From Loktanella sp. M215 (GTDB taxonomy: Bacteria > Pseudomonadota > Alphaproteobacteria > Rhodobacterales > Rhodobacteraceae): a DNA stretch of 64,000 nucleotides. Each line of letters begins with the position of its first letter. The stretch's first letter is position 1. A program made the position numbers and the translations under genes. Shown here piece by piece: positions 7,064 through 16,017 of this stretch. The notes beneath the pieces were generated by a model. That model searched no databases, was not told the DNA's origin, and saw only the letters and a list, made by a program, of their open reading frames with translations. The stretch spans positions 1,057,001-1,121,000 of the forward strand of contig NZ_WMEA01000001.1 of the NCBI RefSeq assembly GCF_021735925.1. The letters are read 5' to 3'.

Positions 7064-9772
7064 TTATGACGCGATCATATCACTGAAGATACCGTTACTT
7101 TCCGCAAGTTCGTCCGGTGTGCCAACCTCTGCCAGCTTGCCGTCGCTGAACACAGCGATCCGGTCGAAGTGCCGCGCCATCTGCGGGTTGGACAGTGTCC
7201 ACAGAACGGCTGGCGTCCGGCGCGCGGTCCGCAGACGATCAAGCACGCGGGTCAGGATAAGATCTTGCGACCGATTGTCCAGCGCGGTCAACGGGCGGTT
7301 GAACACGTAGTAATCCGATGGCCGCACCAGCGCCCGCGCCAGCGCGACCTTCTGGCGCTGTGCCGCGCTCAGGCGGCGACCGCCGGTTCCCACGTCAAAG
7401 CCGAGGCCGATGGTCAGCACCTCCTCGAACGCGCCCTGCCTGCGCAGCAGATCAAGGATCGCCGAGCGGATCTGATCCGCCCCGTCGCGGTATTTCTGGC
7501 TGACCCTGCCAAACAGGATGTTGTCCATCAGTGTCGCGGTATCGGTGAAATGTGCGGGGTCGTAGATTTCGATGCCGGGCTTCAACCGGTCCGGGATCGA
7601 ATCGTGAAAGAATTGCCGGAACGCGACGACTTCGACCATCAGGGCGTCGTCCAGCAGACCGAAACGGTGACGTGGTTCGATGTATTCGAACGCCAGACTG
7701 ACCATCATCGCACGATCGGCGTCGGTCACGGTGCCCGCGGGCTTGTCGAATTTCTGCAACAGGGCCTGATAGGTCGGAATGTCGTCGGGCGACATGAAGG
7801 TCATCTGGCGAAAGAACGGGTGATCGGCGGGCAGGTCTGCAAACAGGCCGATCACGTTGCGGGCGATTTCGGTGCCGATGGCGCAAAGCTTTTCGTAAAG
7901 GCCGGCCTGTTCCAGCAAGCGGCGAAAGAATGCCGTGCGCTCTGCCGGATCGGTCAAGGCAGAGGACGGACGCAGGCGACCGAACAGCAGGTTTTCCAGA
8001 ACCGTCGCCTCAGTGTTGTATGTGTCGGGGGCGAAGGGGACGATCAGTTCGGCCAGACCGCCCTGTTCGAGTTCGGCACGCAACTGACCGCGAATGGCGA
8101 CGATCTGGGTTGCCAGATCCGGATGATCCACCTCTGCCACCGTGGAATAAAGCGCCAGGTCCTGCAGGTCGCGGGTCATGTCGACGCAGTCCAGCACGCC
8201 CAGCAAATGGTGCGACAGGCCTTTGGGTCCGTCAAGATCGAGCGCCGCGTAGTCGATCCAGTCGGCATCGCGGTCAAAGTCGGGGTTGCCCGATATTCGG
8301 GCCTCGTTCAGTTGCCAGCGCCGCGCGGGTGAGGGCGTGCTGCCGTCGGGATCCGGGGGACTGTTGCGCAGGCCGTAGGTCAGGTTGTCGATCAGGCTGC
8401 CGGACAACAGCGGGCTGTCGCCGCCGGCATAGCTGATCGACCGGCCTGTGACGGCCTCTGGCAAGGACAGCAAACTGGTCTGTCCGGCCACAATGCGCCC
8501 GCTGCTGGGCCAGATCTGCCGCGCGAAAAGATCGGCAAAGGTTTCGCTGCCGGATCCCGCCGGTCCGATGACGGCCAGTGCCTCTCCGGGATTGAGCGTG
8601 AAATCCGTATGATCGAGGCTGACGACGCCGCCGTCGTCCACGACGCGCACGCCGATCGCGGCCAGCGGCGCGCCCAAAGGGTCCGCCACGCGGTGCACCG
8701 CGTGCAGGTCGGACGCGATCATGTTGTCGACGGCAAACTGACCGATCACCTGCTGATACTTGATCTCGACGTCCTGGCGGTTCTGGTCCCAGTCGATCAG
8801 TTCCTTGAGCGGACCCGGCAGGTTCGAATAGGCGCCGATCACGGCGACCAACTGACCGATGTCCAGATAGCCCGTCAGCGCAAGATAGCCGCCAAGGCTG
8901 TAGAAGATGAACGGCGCAAGGGACGCGAGGAAGTTGTTGATGAATTTGACCAGAAACTTCCACTGGTAGATGTCGTAGCGGATGGTGAAGATACGCCCCA
9001 GCCGGGCCGAAATGTCGGCACGCTCGAAATTCGAGGTATCGTTGGCGTGAATTGTGCCGATGTTCTCCACGATCTCGCCGACGCGCCCGGACAGTTGTCG
9101 CGCGGTCAGCTGGCGTTCACGCCCCAGCACCAGCAGCCTGCGCCGCATGCGCGGGATGATCAGGATCTGCGCGCCGATCAGGGCGGCGGTGATGCCGCCC
9201 AGCATCACGTTCTGTACGAAGATGAACACCAGTGCCGTGATCGCCTGACCGCCCAGCAGGGCAGGGGATACGAAGGCATCGCCGGTAAAGCCGCCCATCG
9301 GCTCGACCTCGTCCTTGATCATGCTGGCGATTTCGGGGCTTTTCAACAGTTTGAACGTCGCGGGCGGAAACCGCAGGACGTGATCGACCAGCGCATACCG
9401 GATCCGGCGCAGCAGCCGTTCGCCCAGTTTGCCCTTGTAGGCGTTGATGTAGAACTTGAAGAGCCCGTTGACGACGACCAGCAACAGGAACACGCCGCTG
9501 AGGGCAAAGAGCATATGCACCCGGTCAAGCGTCAACCCGGGGAACAGGACGATATCGCTCGTGCCCGGCAGAGGAAGCGCGATCCGCAGGAATGTCTGCG
9601 TCGCATCCGCCGTTTCGAACCCGTCACCCTGAATGGGGCCGTTGACGATGGTTTTGGGCAGGCTGAAGGCCATATAATAGGGGATCATCGACGCCGCGAC
9701 GACGCCAAGGATCCACAACTGCTGACGCCGCGTATGTTCCCAGATGTAGCGCGACAGACTGGCGTCAAACAC
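7064..9772 (-). CDS. ABC-exporter-like protein with a catalytically degenerate, enlarged nucleotide-binding domain
   Basis: 902 residues from a GTG start preceded by AGGGGG; a longer frame upstream lacks coding character. Residues ~1-330 form an ABC exporter type I membrane domain with about six hydrophobic segments and the coupling stretch AYKGKLGERLLRRIRYALVDH. The C-terminal ~530 residues are an odd NBD. The P-loop at ~403-411 reads GPAGSGSET (no Lys), the signature at ~801 is LSAAQ, Walker B is YYVFNRPLTALD (Asp-Glu replaced by Asn-Arg at ~825-826), and the switch-His region reads WTLSNPQMA. About 330 extra residues lie between P-loop and signature. They carry three copies of the post-Walker motif: LIDNLTYG, VLENLLFG and LMDNILFG. 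It is unlikely to hydrolyse ATP by the normal mechanism. The downstream partner is the cNMP protein. Confidence 0.85.
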   Translation of the reverse strand: MFDASLSRYIWEHTRRQQLWILGVVAASMIPYYMAFSLPKTIVNGPIQGDGFETADATQTFLRIALPLPGTSDIVLFPGLTLDRVHMLFALSGVFLLLVVVNGLFKFYINAYKGKLGERLLRRIRYALVDHVLRFPPATFKLLKSPEIASMIKDEVEPMGGFTGDAFVSPALLGGQAITALVFIFVQNVMLGGITAALIGAQILIIPRMRRRLLVLGRERQLTARQLSGRVGEIVENIGTIHANDTSNFERADISARLGRIFTIRYDIYQWKFLVKFINNFLASLAPFIFYSLGGYLALTGYLDIGQLVAVIGAYSNLPGPLKELIDWDQNRQDVEIKYQQVIGQFAVDNMIASDLHAVHRVADPLGAPLAAIGVRVVDDGGVVSLDHTDFTLNPGEALAVIGPAGSGSETFADLFARQIWPSSGRIVAGQTSLLSLPEAVTGRSISYAGGDSPLLSGSLIDNLTYGLRNSPPDPDGSTPSPARRWQLNEARISGNPDFDRDADWIDYAALDLDGPKGLSHHLLGVLDCVDMTRDLQDLALYSTVAEVDHPDLATQIVAIRGQLRAELEQGGLAELIVPFAPDTYNTEATVLENLLFGRLRPSSALTDPAERTAFFRRLLEQAGLYEKLCAIGTEIARNVIGLFADLPADHPFFRQMTFMSPDDIPTYQALLQKFDKPAGTVTDADRAMMVSLAFEYIEPRHRFGLLDDALMVEVVAFRQFFHDSIPDRLKPGIEIYDPAHFTDTATLMDNILFGRVSQKYRDGADQIRSAILDLLRRQGAFEEVLTIGLGFDVGTGGRRLSAAQRQKVALARALVRPSDYYVFNRPLTALDNRSQDLILTRVLDRLRTARRTPAVLWTLSNPQMARHFDRIAVFSDGKLAEVGTPDELAESNGIFSDMIAS

Positions 9773-10150
9773 GGTGACGGGCCCCCTGTGGTGCGGGCCG
9801 TGCTGACGCTTTTGTCGTCGGGATGAGGGTGAGCGGCATCTGCATGTCATTTCACTAGCGCAAGTCTTGCAGCGAACACAGTCCAAGATGTGCGGCCGGT
9901 GCGACGGACTGCGACGGTGTGGCCCATCGATCAGGTGCAATCGTGCGGCCACGGTCATGTTTTTTCCCCGGTGCGGCGGATCGTCCTGATCCGCGCGACA
10001 CCCCGTCCGGCGATTGTGCCTGTCATCCCAATGGGTAAAAGACCGTAACTGATGTGCGACAGATCAGGATCTGGTGGCATAACCGTGGGTTTGACCTTGC
10101 CGCCCTGCCGCATTTCTATAAACTCGGTCCAATCCCAAGAGGTGAGTTCA
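9773..10150. other. Divergent intergenic region between the ABC protein and the formate dehydrogenase genes
   Basis: 378 bp without a convincing gene. The minus-strand part carries the AGGGGG ribosome site of the ABC gene. The plus-strand part should hold the promoter of the formate dehydrogenase operon. TTGACC at 10091 and TATAAA at 10117 resemble -35 and -10 boxes but are 20 bases apart, so this is weak. A short inverted repeat CTGAT-N9-ATCAG lies at 10049-10067. No clear FNR box (TTGAT-N4-ATCAA) was found. Confidence 0.5.
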
Positions 10151-10339
10151 ATGCCCGATACACCCGATCCGATCCGCCGCCGCCTGCTGGCGGGTGTGCC
10201 GCTGGCCTCTGTCAGTCTGGCGCTTGGTGCCGGCACGGCAGAAGCTGCTGCACCCATCGTTCTGCCCGTCGATCCGCGCCAGCCACAATTCGTGACCACG
10301 GATCACGTTGCCACATACTATCGGCTGTCCCGCAGCTGA
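10151..10339 (+). CDS. Small Tat-type protein of formate dehydrogenase loci
   Basis: 62-residue protein with a twin-arginine-like N-terminus (PIRRRLLAGVPLASVSLAL) followed by an Ala-rich segment and a short mature part (TDHVATYYRLSRS). It matches the family described as 'formate dehydrogenase region TAT target' (TIGR02811 as I recall it), small proteins encoded next to respiratory formate dehydrogenases. The role is unknown; carriage of the complex through Tat or assembly is inferred. Start is set by AGAGGTG upstream of the ATG. It lies 22 bp before the catalytic subunit gene and is surely co-transcribed. Confidence 0.8.
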   Translation: MPDTPDPIRRRLLAGVPLASVSLALGAGTAEAAAPIVLPVDPRQPQFVTTDHVATYYRLSRS

Positions 10340-10361
10340 CCCCCAACAGGAAGACCTTGTG

Positions 10362-13300
10362 ATGTTGCGTCGCCGTACAACGACTCCGACCGTCTCAACG
10401 CCCCGTGTGGGCAGCACCCGACGCGAATTTCTGCGCAATTCCGGACTGGCCGGACTGGCACTGGGTGCCGTCGGCAGCAGCGCGGGCCGGGTCGTGCAAG
10501 CCCAGACCGCCCCGGCGACGCCGTCGCTGTCAACGACCTACCACAAGACGATCTGCCAGTTCTGCTCGGTTGGTTGCTCGCTTTGGGCAGAGGTCGAAAA
10601 TGGCGTCTGGGTCGGGCAGGAGCCTGCCTTTGAATCCCCGATCAACCAGGGCACGCATTGCGCCAAGGGTGCCGCCATGCGCGAGATCGCGATCGGTGAC
10701 CGCCGTCTGAAGTATCCCATGAAAAAGGTCGCCGGCGAGTGGACCCGGATCAGCTGGGATCAGGCGATCAGCGAGTTGGGCGAGAAGCTGAACGGTATCC
10801 GCGAGGAGTTCGGGCCTGACTCGGTGTACTGGCTGGGATCGGCCAAGTTTTCCAACGAGCAGAGCTACCTGTTCCGCAAGCTGGCGGCCTTCTGGGGCAC
10901 CAACAACGTCGATCACCAGGCGCGGATCTGCCACTCGACGACGGTGGCCGGTGTGGCGAACATCTATGGCTACGGCGCCATGACCAACACCTTCAACGAC
11001 ATCCGCAACGCCAAATCCATCCTGATCATCGGCGGCAATCCCGCCGAGGCGCACCCGGTATCGATGTTGCACGTCCTTGCGGGACGCGAGAACGGCGGCA
11101 AGATGATCGTCGTCGATCCCCGCTTTACCCGCACCGCCGCCCACGCTGACGAATATGTCCGCATCCGGCCCGGCGCCGACATCGGCTTCATGCTGGGTCT
11201 GGTCCGCGAGATTTTCGCGAACGGCTGGGAAGACAAGGAATACATCAAGAGTCGTGTCTGGGGCATGGACCAGATCCGCGAAGAAGTGCAGCACTGGACG
11301 CTGGAAGAGGTCGAGCGTGTGTCCGGCATTCCGGCAGAGCAGACCGCCCGCGTCGCCCGCACGCTGGCCGAAAACCGCCCCGGTACGCTGATCTGGTGCA
11401 TGGGACTGACGCAGTCCACCGTCGGGTCGTCCAAGACGCGTGCCGCCTCTATCCTGCAACTGGTGCTGGGCAACATCGGCAAGAAGGGTGGCGGCGCCAA
11501 CATCTTCCGCGGCCACGACAACGTGCAGGGTGCGACGGACCTTGGCGTGTCCTGCGACTCGCTGCCAGCCTACTACGGCCTGTCCAAAGGCGCGTGGAAG
11601 CACTGGAGCCGCGTCTGGGACGTGGATTACGACTACATGCTGTCGCGCTTTGCATCAGAAGAGTTGATGCAGGCCGAGGGCATGCCGCTGTCGCGCTACA
11701 TGGATGCCATTCTGGAACCTGCCGATAACCTCGATCAGCCGAACCCGGTCAAGGCGATGATGTTCTGGGGCCATGCCGCGAACTCCATCACCCGCGGGCC
11801 AGAGCAGCGCGAGGCGATGGACAAGGTCGATGTGCTCTGCGTCATCGACCCGCACCCGACGCAGGTCGCGATCATGTCCAATAAGCAGGACAACGTCTAT
11901 CTGCTGCCTGCGTCTTCGACCGCCGAAATCCACGGCTCTGTCACGAACTCCAGCCGGTCGCTTCAGTGGCGCGAAAAGGTGTTCGATCCGCTGTTCGAGG
12001 CGAAAAGCGATTACGAGATCACCTATCTGTTCGCGCAGGCCTTCGGGTTCGCGGACGAGATGTTCAAGCACATCGGCGTCCAGAACAACGAACCGATTGC
12101 AGAAGACATGCTGCGCGAGATCAATAGCGGCACCTGGACGATCGGCTACACCGGTCAAAGCCCGGAGCGGTTGAAACTGCACATGCAGCATCAGGACAAG
12201 TTCGACAGCATCACGCTGAAGGGCATGTCGGAACCGGTGCTGGGCGAATACTACTGCCTGCCTTGGCCCGCATGGGGCAACCCGCAGGACGCGCACCCCG
12301 GCACGCCGATCCTGTATGATGCCTCCGTCCCCGTGGCAGAGGGCGGCTTGCCGTTCCGCGCCCGCTGGGGTGTGGAACGCGAAGGCGAGAACCTGCTGGC
12401 CGAGGACAGCTGGACACCCGGGTCCGAGATTCAGGACGGCTATCCCGAAGGCACGCTCGGCATGATCGAGGCGCTGGGCTGGGCGAATGAATTCACACCG
12501 CGCGAACGGTTGATCATTGCGTCGATCGGCGCGGACCGGTTCAGCCATGACATGCTGTCGATGGACGATGCGGCGGCGCAGACAGCGCTCGATGCGTTGT
12601 CTGCCGACTTTGCTGATGCGGCGCGGGCGCAGTTGGGCGACGTCAGTGGCGATTTCCCGGGCTACCCGGACAACGCCCTGACTGCCATCGCGGCCTACTT
12701 GCTAACGCAGAAACCAGACGGATCGAACGTTGACGGCGGTGGTAACAATCTGGCCGACAAGGTCCGCGGCGTGAACTGGAAGACCGACCTGTCGGGCGGC
12801 ATCCAGCGCGTCATGATCGCGCACGGTCTGGCGCCCTATGGCAACGGCAAGGCGCGGACGGTGGTCTGGACGTTCCCGGACCCGATCCCGAAACACCGCG
12901 AGCCGTTGCTGACTGCGCGCCGCGACCTGCTGCCGGAATACAAAACCTACGAGGATCAGCGCAAATGGCGGGTCCCGGTTCTGTATGAAAGCATCCAGAA
13001 CGTCGACTACGCCAAGGATTTTCCGATCACGCTGACCTCTGGCCGGCTTGTGGAATTCGAGGGTGGCGGCGACGAGACCCGGTCGAACAAGTGGCTGGCC
13101 GAGTTCCAGCAACAGATGTTCGTCGAAATCAACCCCGCCGACGCGGACCGTGCAGGCGTGACCGACGGCAACGATTGCTGGGTTGCATCACCTAACGGTC
13201 GGATCAGGGTCAAGGCGCTGGTCACCCCGCGCGTCGGTGAAGGTACGGTGTTCCTGCCATTCCACTTTGCAGGTTTCTGGATGGGTGAAGACCTGACCAC

Positions 13301-13430
13301 GAAGTACCCCAGCGGCACCGAACCCTACGTCTTTGGCGAAGCGACGAACACGATCCAGACCTACGGGTATGATATCGTGACACAAATGCAAGAAACTAAG
13401 GCAACACTCTGCCGGATCGAGGCTGTCTGA
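10362..13430 (+). CDS. fdhA: Formate dehydrogenase, catalytic alpha subunit (molybdopterin, Cys type, Tat-exported)
   Basis: 1022-residue molybdopterin oxidoreductase of the formate dehydrogenase-N/O type that oxidises formate in the periplasm. The N-terminus has a Tat signal (STRREFLRNSG and a hydrophobic run, to about residue 47). The [4Fe-4S] ligands are CQFCSVGC with the last Cys in GTHCAKG. The Mo ligand is Cys190 in QARICHSTTVAG, encoded TGC and not TGA, so this is not a selenoprotein. The C-terminal dinucleotide-binding domain ends near GEATNTIQTYG. An ATG at 10362 was chosen, with AGGAAG upstream. The stop shares its A with the next start (TGATG). Confidence 0.95.
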   Translation: MLRRRTTTPTVSTPRVGSTRREFLRNSGLAGLALGAVGSSAGRVVQAQTAPATPSLSTTYHKTICQFCSVGCSLWAEVENGVWVGQEPAFESPINQGTHCAKGAAMREIAIGDRRLKYPMKKVAGEWTRISWDQAISELGEKLNGIREEFGPDSVYWLGSAKFSNEQSYLFRKLAAFWGTNNVDHQARICHSTTVAGVANIYGYGAMTNTFNDIRNAKSILIIGGNPAEAHPVSMLHVLAGRENGGKMIVVDPRFTRTAAHADEYVRIRPGADIGFMLGLVREIFANGWEDKEYIKSRVWGMDQIREEVQHWTLEEVERVSGIPAEQTARVARTLAENRPGTLIWCMGLTQSTVGSSKTRAASILQLVLGNIGKKGGGANIFRGHDNVQGATDLGVSCDSLPAYYGLSKGAWKHWSRVWDVDYDYMLSRFASEELMQAEGMPLSRYMDAILEPADNLDQPNPVKAMMFWGHAANSITRGPEQREAMDKVDVLCVIDPHPTQVAIMSNKQDNVYLLPASSTAEIHGSVTNSSRSLQWREKVFDPLFEAKSDYEITYLFAQAFGFADEMFKHIGVQNNEPIAEDMLREINSGTWTIGYTGQSPERLKLHMQHQDKFDSITLKGMSEPVLGEYYCLPWPAWGNPQDAHPGTPILYDASVPVAEGGLPFRARWGVEREGENLLAEDSWTPGSEIQDGYPEGTLGMIEALGWANEFTPRERLIIASIGADRFSHDMLSMDDAAAQTALDALSADFADAARAQLGDVSGDFPGYPDNALTAIAAYLLTQKPDGSNVDGGGNNLADKVRGVNWKTDLSGGIQRVMIAHGLAPYGNGKARTVVWTFPDPIPKHREPLLTARRDLLPEYKTYEDQRKWRVPVLYESIQNVDYAKDFPITLTSGRLVEFEGGGDETRSNKWLAEFQQQMFVEINPADADRAGVTDGNDCWVASPNGRIRVKALVTPRVGEGTVFLPFHFAGFWMGEDLTTKYPSGTEPYVFGEATNTIQTYGYDIVTQMQETKATLCRIEAV

Positions 13431-14026
13431 TGGCACGTTTGAAATTCCTTTGCGACACGGACCGCTGCATCGAATGCAACGCCTGCGCCACATCGTGCAA
13501 GAATGAACACGAGGTGCCCTGGGGCATGGTGCGCCGCCGCGTCGTGACCATCGACGACGGCCAACCCGGAGAGAAATCCGTCGCGATTTCCTGCATGCAC
13601 TGCACCGATGCGCCCTGCGTCGCGGTCTGCCCGGTCAGCACCCTGTATCAGACCGACATCGGCGTCGTTCTGCACAATAAGGACACCTGCATCGGCTGCG
13701 GTTATTGCTTTTACGCCTGCCCCTTCGGTGCGCCCCAGTTCCCGCGCGCCACGCTGTTCGGCACGCGCGGCACGATGGACAAATGCACCTATTGCGCCGG
13801 TGGTCCCGAAGAAAATGGATCAGAGGCGGAGTTCAAGAAATACGGTCGCAACCGCATTGCCGAAGGCAAGCTGCCGATCTGCGCCGAGGTCTGTTCGACC
13901 CGCGCGCTGCTCGCTGGTGACGGTGACGTGATCGGCGAAATCTACCGCGAGCGCGTCGTGGCCCGTGGCTTCGGCTCCGGTGCATGGGGCTGGAAAACTG
14001 CATATTATCCGGAGCAGGGCGCATGA
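13430..14026 (+). CDS. fdhB: Formate dehydrogenase, iron-sulfur beta subunit
   Basis: 198-residue ferredoxin-type subunit that carries electrons from the catalytic subunit to the membrane cytochrome. Cys clusters for four [4Fe-4S] centres are visible: CIECNACATSCKNEH, CMHCTDAPCVAVCP, CIGCGYCFYACPFG and the pair CTYC...ICAEVC. It lacks the C-terminal membrane helix seen in E. coli FdnH, so it is shorter than that protein. Translation is coupled at both ends (TGATG with alpha, ATGA with gamma). Confidence 0.95.
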   Translation: MARLKFLCDTDRCIECNACATSCKNEHEVPWGMVRRRVVTIDDGQPGEKSVAISCMHCTDAPCVAVCPVSTLYQTDIGVVLHNKDTCIGCGYCFYACPFGAPQFPRATLFGTRGTMDKCTYCAGGPEENGSEAEFKKYGRNRIAEGKLPICAEVCSTRALLAGDGDVIGEIYRERVVARGFGSGAWGWKTAYYPEQGA

Positions 14027-15261
14027 GCGACGAGGTCATTGTTCACGGGCGGGATTTCACCCGCTACCGGATTGGCGGCGCGATCGTCGCCTTTATCCTT
14101 GCCATCGCGCTGGTGTGGCAGATCTACGAGATCTTCGACGGCGATGCCCGCACGGTGCCAGAGGTCCGATGGGGTGTCACCGAATACAACGGCAAGCAGA
14201 TGGGCGCGCAGGATGCGGCCAGCGGCCTGCTAACCGGCGTGGCCCTTGCGGACCGCACGACGTTCCAGGCGGAACGTTACCAAACCGGTCCGTCGCCCGA
14301 TGCAGCGCGGCCCGACTACAGCGTCGTGCCGGACACGATGATGACCAACGCGCCGATGGCAAACGGTGACAAGTTCACCGAGAGCTGGTCCATCTACGGC
14401 GATAACACTGGCGCCATGCTGCGTCCGGCAGAGCGCACGGTCGGGATTTCATCTTTGCCTTACCCGAACGCGGCGTTGTTCGAACGTCCCTTCGGCCGTG
14501 ACTGGCGGCTGGGTGTTGCCGACATCGCGACACATCTGGGCGCGATGGCGATCCTTGGCATGGGCTTTCTGCTGGCGCTGATCCTTGCTGTCCGCGGTCG
14601 GGTGCCGATCGCCCATGGGCGCAGCAAACACACGGTTCGCCGCTTTAACCTGTTCGAGCGGGCGACACATTGGCTGACGTCTGTCAGCTTTATCGGGCTG
14701 GCGCTGACCGGTCTGGTCATCGCCTTCGGCAAGACGCTGTTTGCGCCTTTCGGCGAGGCGGCTATCGGCGCTGTCGGCTGGATTTCGACATGGGGCCACA
14801 CGATGTTCTTCCCGTCCTTTGCGATCGGGATCATCCTGATGGCGGTCATGTGGATGGGGCGCAACATTCCTGAAAAGCGTGACCTGCACTGGCTGCGCCA
14901 TCTGGGTGGCATGGCGACGGACGGCGGTCATATTCCCGCGAAAAAGTTCAACGCCGGGCAAAAGCTGATCTTCTGGTCTGCGATCCTTGGTGGTGCGCTG
15001 ATGGTCGTCAGCGGCGTGACCCTGATGTTCCCCTACTACTGGGCGACGCTGGGGACGCTGTCCTGGGCCATGCTGATCCACGCCATCATCGGTCTGCTGC
15101 TGATCGCGATCTTTATCGGCCACATCTACATCGGAACCGTCGGCATGCAGGGCGCGTTCTGGGCGATGTGGGGCGGTCAGGTGGACCGCAACTGGGCCAA
15201 GGAACACCACGAAATCTGGCTTGACCAGATCGAAGGACGCACCGGAGGGACCTACAAATGA
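14023..15261 (+). CDS. fdhC: Formate dehydrogenase, cytochrome b gamma subunit
   Basis: 412-residue membrane subunit that takes electrons from the beta subunit and reduces quinone. The core (residues ~200-400) has four membrane segments and His ligands for b haems in RFNLFERATHWLTSVSFIG, STWGHTMFFPS and MLIHAIIGLLLIAIFIGHIY. It is much longer than E. coli FdnI (217 residues). An extra N-terminal part has a membrane helix (~residues 13-35) and a periplasmic domain up to ~180. The start was moved to the ATG at 14023, which overlaps the beta stop. Confidence 0.93.
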   Translation: MSDEVIVHGRDFTRYRIGGAIVAFILAIALVWQIYEIFDGDARTVPEVRWGVTEYNGKQMGAQDAASGLLTGVALADRTTFQAERYQTGPSPDAARPDYSVVPDTMMTNAPMANGDKFTESWSIYGDNTGAMLRPAERTVGISSLPYPNAALFERPFGRDWRLGVADIATHLGAMAILGMGFLLALILAVRGRVPIAHGRSKHTVRRFNLFERATHWLTSVSFIGLALTGLVIAFGKTLFAPFGEAAIGAVGWISTWGHTMFFPSFAIGIILMAVMWMGRNIPEKRDLHWLRHLGGMATDGGHIPAKKFNAGQKLIFWSAILGGALMVVSGVTLMFPYYWATLGTLSWAMLIHAIIGLLLIAIFIGHIYIGTVGMQGAFWAMWGGQVDRNWAKEHHEIWLDQIEGRTGGTYK

Positions 15262-15401
15262 CCGCGTTTCTGATGGGGGCCGGCACGGCAATTGTCCTCG
15301 CGACCCTGACCTTCTTTGCCATGCAGGCCGGAACCGTGGCGATGACGGCGCGGTTCGATTCCCCGAACCTGCATTTGACGGATTACATGCTACCAGATTG
15401 A
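15258..15401 (+). CDS. Small single-pass membrane protein at the end of the formate dehydrogenase operon
   Basis: 47-residue frame starting at an ATG that overlaps the gamma-subunit stop (ATGA). It begins with one hydrophobic helix (LMGAGTAIVLATLTFFAMQA) and a short hydrophilic tail (RFDSPNLHLTDYMLPD). No family was recognised. The coupled start and codon use like its neighbours favour a real gene; a role as a small accessory subunit of the dehydrogenase is an inference only. Confidence 0.55.
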   Translation: MTAFLMGAGTAIVLATLTFFAMQAGTVAMTARFDSPNLHLTDYMLPD

Positions 15402-15405
15402 CGCA

Positions 15406-15480
15406 GCCCCCGCATTTGCGGGGAACCTGCGGGCCTTTCGGCGTGTTGGAGGATCATGCGGCAAACGAGTGTTTTGCCGC
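15406..15480 (+). other. Two stem-loops between the formate and aldehyde dehydrogenase genes
   Basis: CCCCGC-ATTT-GCGGGG at about 15408-15423 and GCGGCAAA...TTTGCCGC at 15458-15480. Neither has a good U-tract, so they may shape mRNA processing or partial termination between the two operons. The second ends about 30 bases before the ATG of the 2Fe-2S subunit. Confidence 0.5.
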
Positions 15481-15510
15481 ACTGACATTCCCAACACGAA
15501 GGACGGCCCG

Positions 15511-16017
15511 ATGAAAACGAGCCTTACGATCAACGGCGAGGTTCATGACCTTGAAGCCGACAGCCGCACCACGTTGCTCGACGCGCTGCGCAATCATCTG
15601 GACCTGACCGGGACGAAAAAGGGCTGCGATCACGGCCAATGCGGCGCCTGTACGGTCATCGTCAACGGCCGCCGCATCAATTCCTGCCTGTCCTTGGCCT
15701 GCATGCACGACGGTGACGAGGTCACGACGATCGAAGGTCTGGGCCAGCCCGGCAATCTGTCCGACCTGCAAGCCGCGTTCGTCAAGCACGACGGCTATCA
15801 GTGCGGCTACTGCACCCCGGGCCAGATCTGCTCTGCCACGGCCATGCTGCAAGAGGTCAAGGACGGCTGGCCCAGCCATGTCAGCGCCAGTCTGACCGGC
15901 GACTACGACCTGACCGATGGCGAGATTTCAGAGCGGATGTCAGGCAATCTGTGCCGCTGTGCGGCCTATCCGAATATCGTCGATGCGATCCGCGATGCGG
16001 CGGAGGCCGGCAAATGA
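15511..16017 (+). CDS. Aldehyde/xanthine dehydrogenase family 2Fe-2S subunit (PaoA-like)
   Basis: 168-residue electron-transfer subunit with two [2Fe-2S] clusters. The plant-ferredoxin type is [15 protein letters not shown] with a later Cys (SCLSLAC), and the second is QCGYCTPGQ with [12 protein letters not shown]. coli PaoA has a Tat signal; none is present here, so this enzyme is probably cytoplasmic. ATG at 15511 chosen because of AAGGA upstream. The stop overlaps the next start (ATGA). Confidence 0.93.
   Translation: MKTSLTINGEVHDLEADSRTTLLDALRNHLDLTGTKKGCDHGQCGACTVIVNGRRINSCLSLACMHDGDEVTTIEGLGQPGNLSDLQAAFVKHDGYQCGYCTPGQICSATAMLQEVKDGWPSHVSASLTGDYDLTDGEISERMSGNLCRCAAYPNIVDAIRDAAEAGK

Noticed and set aside
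9773..9958. N-terminal extension of the ABC protein to an ATG at 9958
   Set aside because: The extra 62 residues are Arg/His/Cys-rich with no domain, and a GTG with AGGGGG upstream sits just before the conserved membrane domain.
10049..10067. CTGAT-N9-ATCAG as an FNR site
   Set aside because: The FNR consensus has a 4-base spacer; arms and spacing here do not fit.
10929..10931. Possible selenocysteine codon in formate dehydrogenase
   Set aside because: The codon is TGC (Cys), not TGA, and no SECIS-like hairpin was seen right after it.
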